Source of the DNA: Ilyonectria destructans
Lineage: Eukaryota > Ascomycota > Sordariomycetes > Hypocreales > Nectriaceae
Length of the DNA stretch: 64,000 bases
Direction of reading: 5' to 3'
Assembly (NCBI GenBank): GCA_020740775.1
Contig: JAHEWK010000010.1
Span: 2,684,407 to 2,748,406 of the forward strand
This document shows, piece after piece, positions 58,303 to 64,000 of the stretch; the stretch's first letter is position 1; every line of letters starts with the position of its first letter. The notes below the pieces were generated by a model. It saw only the letters and a list, made by a program, of their open reading frames with translations, had not been told where the DNA came from and ran no database searches. The translations under genes were made by a program, and so were the position numbers.

Positions 58303-61300
58303 ATGCGCCACCAACCGAGTAACCCACCGGATGGCTCCTCCGCCGGCAACTCGATCGATTCCATGGGTGGTGGCCCACGCTACGACCGTACAAGTCACTG
58401 TGATGAGAGCCCCGGCGACTTTCGAAAGCATGAAGAAGCGCTCCCCAAAATCCAGCCGGTGCAGTCTGAGCCCCCTGCACCCATTGCCATCTGCGGTATG
58501 GGTATGCGACTGCCGGGTGGGATCCGCGACGAGCGAGCCCTGTACGATTTCCTTGTCGAGCGGAAAGACGCTCGCTCCGTCACACCACCCAGTCGATACA
58601 ACGTCGACGCCTACTACAGTCCTCATGGAAAACCCGGTACGATCGTCACGAAGCACGGGTACTTTCTCGACTCAGATTTGGCCAAGTTCGACCCGACGAC
58701 CTTCAGAATCACGGCAACCGAGGCTGCTCACCTAGATCCCAATCAGAGGCTTGCGCTTGAAGTAGTCCGAGAGGCTTTTGAAAGAGCCGGGGAGACGGAC
58801 TGGCGGGGCAAGAAGATCGGGACATATGTTGGGGTCTTTGGGGAAGACTGGTTGGATATGCGGAACAAGGACGCCAACTTTGCTAGCCCTTACGACCTGC
58901 TCGGCGCCATAGACTATGCGATTGCTAACCGTATCTCATACGAATACGATTTGAAAGGACCCAGGTTCGCCAGAGTTTCCTACCCTTCGCATACTCTCAA
59001 GCAGCGCAAACTAATATGCCCGCATACAGTATGACGGTGAAGACGGCCTGCTCGTCGGCCGCCGTTGGTCTGCATGGCGCCATGCAGGAGATCCAGAGTG
59101 GCAACATCACGTCGGCAATCGTCGTAGGCGCGAACCTCATTTTCGCACCAGGGATGACTGTAGCCATGAGTATTGAGGCAGCGCTGTCCCCCGAAGGCTC
59201 GTCCAAGTCGTTTGATGCGGATGCGGACGGCTATGCCCGAGGCGAAGCCGTGACAGCATTGTACATCAAGCGCCTCGATGAGGCGATCCGGGATGGGAAC
59301 CCCATTCGGGCTATTCTCCGCGCATCATCAAGCAATTCTGATGGCAAAACAGCTGGGTTCAGCACCCCTAGCGCTGATGCACACGAGGCTGCCATCCGTG
59401 AAGCCTATTCCATGGCCCACCTGGACTTTTCCCAGACTGCAATGGTAGAAACACATGGCACTGGGACGCCTACGGGGGATCCAATCGAGGCAGAGGCGAT
59501 TGCTCGTTGTTTTGGGGGTGCAGGAGTGTATCTGGGTGCAGTACGCATGATCTGGCTGCTTTACATCTTCCCCTGTGAGACTGACAACAGTCACAGGTAA
59601 AGCCGAACCTGGGTCACAGCGAAGGCGCGGCGGTTATCACGAGCCTCATCAAGGCGGTGATTTCGCTCGAGCACTCAACCATCCTTCCAAACATCAAGTT
59701 CAACACGCCTAACCCGGCCAGTTCGTCACCCACCCCTCTCGCATGTCGGCCCTCTTCGTTCCCATTCCCTGCTAAGATGCGTTCATATAGTCCCGTGGGA
59801 TAGAGTGAAACTTACGGTTCCGGTGACGCCGTGTCCGTGGCCCAAAGACCGTGCCGAGCGAATCAGTGTGAATTCGTATGGGATTGGCGGATCCAACGTC
59901 CATGTAAGACAAATGATGGGTCGTTATCCCTCGCTGACCGCGGATCCAGTTCATCCTTGACTCAGCCGCCTCTTTCGGTCTCGGCACACCAAATCCAGTT
60001 CCATCGATCGTCAATGGACAGATGCGGAAGAAGACGTTATTAGTCTTTTCTGCTGAGCATCCGGAATCGATCAAGACTACGATTCGAAATCACGAAGAGT
60101 ATCTGTCGAAATATCCTGATCGGCTGGAAACGATGGCCTATAATCTCTCCGAGAAAAGAGAGCGCTTAAGATACAGGTCATTCTGCATTTCCAGCGGCAG
60201 TGACCCTCTAACCCCCACTGCACCATCGTTGTGCCGGAATCTCGACCAGGTTGCATATGTTTTCACAGGACAGGGGGCACAATGGTACGTGTTGCTGCTC
60301 AGTCCTTCTTTTACTTATGTTATGGGCCATTTGTTAATAATAACAGGACTCATATGGGAAAAGAATTGATGGCCGACTTCGATTCATTCTTGGCGAATAT
60401 TCGATCAATGGACGGTATACTGCAGAGTCTTCAACATGCCCCGTCCTGGTCTATAGAAGGTAAGTTGGCATCTAGGTGCTCTCCACTGAAATGAATGACT
60501 TTGACTCATAACAACCGACAGATACTATCAGCCGTTTAGATGATGCAAGCATTCTTTCGCGAGCAGAGTACTCCCAAACAGTCTGCACAGCCCTGCAAAT
60601 AGCATTTGTCGACCTTTTAGCCTCTTGGGGCGTTAGGCCATCCGCTGTCATTGGTCATTCCAGTGGTGAGATAGCTGCGTCCTACGCCGCTGGATCTCTG
60701 TCCAGGGTAGAAGCTATCATCGTTGCGTTCTACCGTGGGCAAGCCTGCAAGGACCCGCCACAGAAGGGTGGGATGGCGGCCATTGGACTAGGAAAGTTAA
60801 ATGTCGCTCGCTTCTTAGTTCCAGGAGTGACTATTGCGTGCGAGAATAGTCCTTCTAGCACGACTTTGGCAGGAGATGAGGAGACTTTGGAGAAAGTGAT
60901 GGCCGACATCAAGGGGAGTGATGAGGACATCTTTGTCAGAAGACTGCAAGTGGAAATAGCGTATCATTCTGGTATGTGTGCTTGATATTTCCCTCACTAC
61001 TACATTCTCCCATGTTCTTAAGATGCTCACAACCAGATCCTAGATCACATGCGTCGTATCGGAGACAAGTATCGCGACCTTATCGCTGGCCAACTCGATC
61101 CGCGTCCGCCCACTGTCCCATTCTATTCTAGCACCTACGGCGGAAAGGTCCTTTCGAAAGCTTCTCAGTTCGGGGCAAGCTACTGGCAGGAGAATCTGGA
61201 GAATCCTGTTCTTTTCAACACTGCCGTTAAGTCCATGGTTTCCCCCTCGCCGCAGTTGGCGCTTCTGGAGGTTGGGCCCCATGCGACTCTACGAGGCGCT

Positions 61301-63866
61301 TTGCGCCAGATCACTCAATCCATGCCCGCCCCTCCACTTTACATACCCACGTTGTCCCGCGGGAAGAGCGATACAGAATCGTTTCTTTCGGCGATGGGCC
61401 AGCTATTTGCAGCAGGAATACCTATCAGAGTCCCTTCGGATCCTTCCAGTGCCACCGTCCTGCCGGATCTGCCTACATACGCATGGCACTACGACCAAAG
61501 CTACTGGACAGAATCGAGGGTCATGAGCAACTGGCGTTTCCGCAAACACATCCCCCATGACTTATTGGGAGTGCGCACTCTTGAGGGGACGGAGCTGGTT
61601 CCGACATGGCGAAACAATCTTCGACTCTCAGACGTTCCTTGGCTGGGGGATCATCGAGTGGGGAAGGACATCGTATTCCCAGGTGCTGCTTACATTGCAA
61701 TAGCTGGCGAGGCCGCTTTGCAGTTGGCTGAGAGCGGTGTGCAAGACTATTCCATCCGAGCCATGGATCTCCACCAGGCGTTGATTCTCCAGGACGACGC
61801 TCCGACCGAACTTGTCACAACTCTTCGCCCTCAGCGTCTGACATCAAGTCTCAGTAGCAGCAACTGGTATGAGTTCCAAATCTCATCGTACGGTGGAGCT
61901 CAAACATGGGTCAAAAACTGCTCTGGGCTTGTGCGTGTCGGGCGTACACCAACGGTCCCTTCAGCTTTCAAGACCTTCAAGGCACTTCCGCGGCACGTTT
62001 CATCTTGTCGATGGTACGAGACCGGCGCCCGAGCAGGCTTGAACTATGGCCCTCGCTTCACTGGCCTCTACAATATAACTGCTGGCGTCACCGAGAAGAT
62101 ATCAGCGGCGGATGGCATTGATAACCAAAGGTGGCGGGACGAGTCCGTCTATCCCCTGCACCCTGTAACTCTGGATTTGGCCTTGCAGGCATGGACTGTA
62201 GCCCTCTTCCGGGGCGATTACCGTACCTTCGACCATGTCCTGCTACCCAAATTTATTGGAGAAGTCTACGTCGGCAACGGAACTGGCAGGAAAATCCGCT
62301 TTTGTTCTGCCACCAGTGGTTGCGATGCCGCTGGCGGTCAATCTTACGGTCTCGGAGAAGACGGTACTCTACTGTTCTGGTTGAAAGATCCTGTCAGTAT
62401 ACCACTAGAGCAAGATCGCTATACGCCGGGACCCATGGCCATCGCCTTGGAATGGAAACCCGCATTTTGTTTCATGGACCACGGCAAGCTGACAAGACCA
62501 TCCTACAACATCCAAGAACAGCTCGCCTTGGTCGAAAGACTCTATGTACTTTGTGCCCTTGAGTCTCATATCGCGATAAACGGTATCTCGGCAGCCCAGC
62601 CACATCTAAAGAAATATCAGGAGTGGCTGGGAATTCAGTGCGCTCGCATGGCGCTACCAGGTTACATCTTGGTAGAAGATTCTGTTGAGCTAACGCAATT
62701 GTCCTCTGCGGGTCGCCGAGACATGATTTCCAAAGTCCTCGATCAATGCAAGGCGAGCGGCTGTGAGGCTATCGGAGTGGCCATCTGGAAGACACACAAC
62801 CAACTAGCCGACGTGCTTAAGGGTGAGACGGACTTCCTGAATGTCATGCTCAACGACGGCACGCTTTCCAACATTTACGATTGGATCAACGACATGTGGG
62901 ATGTCAGCGACTTCTTCCAGCTACTCGGCCATATGCAACCCCAAATGAGGATTCTAGAGATCGGGGCCGGAACGGGTGGGCTGACTGCCAAGGTCCTCCG
63001 GCATCTTCGCTCGACGTTTGGCGAGCGGCTGTATTTCCAATACACATTTACCGATGTGTCATCTGGATTTTTCCCGGCAGCGAAGACGAGGTTCAAGGAG
63101 TACCAGGCTATGGAGTATAAAGTGCTCGACATCTCAAAGTCTCCTTTGGAGCAAGGATTCCAGTGCGAGGGGTTTGATCTCATCATTGCCTCCAATGTGA
63201 GAGATGGCGGCCCCGAACCTATTTGATTTGTCCTCCAGAATTGCTGCTAATACTATCCCAAGGTCTTGCATGCAACTCCAATCTTACACGACACGCTCAT
63301 TCACGTCAGAACGTTACTAAAGCCCGAAGGGCAGCTTTTTCTGCAGGAGCTCTCCCCAGGTTGGTCTTTGACGTGTCTTCTGGGTGAGAAGATAATGAAA
63401 CTCGCTGACAGCCGCAGTGACCAAATGCATGGGTTATATCATGGTGAGAGGCTCTTCTCAACTCATGTCCCGCGCCTTCAAGGAATGCTGACTTGCAAAG
63501 GGACTCTTCCCGGGCTGGTGGCTTGGGGCACTAGATGGCCGCGGCAGCGAGCCTTTTCTTTCTCCTGAAGAATGGGACTCAAGACTTCGGGCTTCAGGCT
63601 TTGGGGGTTGTGAGATGGTCACGTTTGACAATGTAAGGCCCTACCACATCAACGCCAACATCGTGGCTCGACCAGCGGCCGCGCTTGAGTTCGAGTATCC
63701 CCGAACGATCCACCTCCTTTCGGGCCCATCGACAATTCACCCGCTAGCTCTCCAAGTGGAGGAAATTCTCTTCCAGAAAGGTTATCGGCCACAACACTAC
63801 CACTGGGGGGGCGAAGAGCCACCAAGTCCGGACCAAGATCTCATATCCTTTCTGGACCTGGAAGGT
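58303..63866 (+). CDS. Highly reducing type I polyketide synthase, 3' end lost at telomere
   Basis: Multi-exon gene; frames join across introns with canonical borders (58965-59029, 59541-59595, then further ones at about 59.73, 59.91, 60.29, 60.46, 60.97, 63.20, 63.36 and 63.44 kb). Domains in order. [31 protein letters not shown] (Cys), [16 protein letters not shown] and [11 protein letters not shown] (both His). [12 protein letters not shown] and [16 protein letters not shown] (Ser). [18 protein letters not shown] (H-x3-G-x4-P) and [10 protein letters not shown] (Asp). C-methyltransferase: [20 protein letters not shown]. The sequence then continues through [13 protein letters not shown] to ISFLDLEG, where it turns into TTAGGG repeats. 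The enoyl reductase, ketoreductase and acyl carrier protein that normally follow are absent, so about half of a normal 2,300-2,600-residue synthase is missing or outside. KS has Lys where most have Asp before TACSS. No internal stop was found up to the junction. Confidence 0.85.
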
Positions 63867-64000
63867 TTAGGGTTAGGGTTAGGGTTAGGGTTAGGGTTAG
63901 GGTTAGGGTTAGGGTTAGGGTTAGGGTTAGGGTTAGGGTTAGGGTTAGGGTTAGGGTTAGGGTTAGGGTTAGGGTTAGGGTTAGGGTTAGGGTAGGGTTA
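63867..64000 (+). repeat. Telomere, (TTAGGG)n, about 22 repeats
   Basis: Uninterrupted TTAGGG units from 63867 to the end of the window, with one GGTAGGG variant in the last 10 bases. The G-rich strand runs 5' to 3' toward the right edge, as at a right chromosome end. The 134-bp length is in the range known for short Aspergillus telomeres. The repeats translate as Leu-Gly in the PKS frame, which is not real coding. Confidence 0.95.

Noticed and set aside
63869..63995. Leu-Gly repeat protein at the end of the PKS frame
   Set aside because: It is a translation of the telomeric TTAGGG repeat.
1..64000. CRISPR arrays, riboswitches, bacterial-type operons and rRNA genes
   Set aside because: None seen. 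The gene structure is eukaryotic with spliceosomal introns.

Overview
This looks like a chromosome-end (subtelomeric) segment of a filamentous ascomycete, most like the Aspergillus/Penicillium group. Evidence: short spliced introns with GT...AG ends and CTAAC-type branch sites; fungal families (Zn2Cys6 regulator, YAT amino-acid permease, GH47 mannosidase, cAMP-receptor-like GPCR, highly reducing polyketide synthase); repeats decayed to AT-rich, stop-riddled DNA in the manner of repeat-induced point mutation (RIP); and a terminal (TTAGGG)n array at 63867-64000. The window reads toward the right-hand telomere.

Layout. 1-3.3 kb: F-box-like gene relic and a DHA1-type MFS transporter pseudogene. 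About 4-8.1 kb: RIP-like AT-rich block. 8.1-10.9 kb: nothing identifiable. 10.9-12.5 kb: calpain-fold protein with Ser at the nucleophile position. 13.5-15.5 kb: amino-acid permease. 17.7-21.0 kb: CocE/NonD hydrolase stub and decayed Zn2Cys6 regulator. 21.4-24.2 kb: spliced, apparently intact Crypton tyrosine recombinase with a GCR1_C domain. 25.4 kb: small SnoaL/NTF2-like protein. 26.7-28.4 kb: ACS-family MFS transporter. 31.5-33.1 kb: GPCR. 34.56 kb: interstitial telomere-like repeats, then a purine tract, then a minus-strand non-LTR retroelement with a CCHC knuckle and a restriction-like endonuclease-like C-terminus. 37.4-41.3 kb: RIP-decayed Mutator-like element with about 104-bp inverted repeats. 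42.9-44.6 kb: GH47 alpha-mannosidase with one stop. 45.1-47.1 kb: hAT-like debris with dense subterminal repeats. 48.4-51.9 kb: relic of a large fungal protein of unknown function. 54.1-63.9 kb: three genes of a probable biosynthetic cluster (2-oxoglutarate dioxygenase, esterase, HR-PKS).

The main story is chromosome-end turnover. The present end is a telomere sitting inside a polyketide synthase reading frame, after KS-AT-DH-MT, so the ER, KR and ACP are absent. About 29 kb inward, degenerate TTAGGG repeats in the same orientation lie beside a retroelement that resembles telomere-targeted fungal elements, which may mark an older end. Intact genes (GPCR, MFS, dioxygenase, esterase, small NTF2-like protein) alternate with genes carrying one or a few stops and with several transposon classes. 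All intron and exon calls are my own reading from splice signals and frame continuity; family names come from recognised motifs, without database searches.
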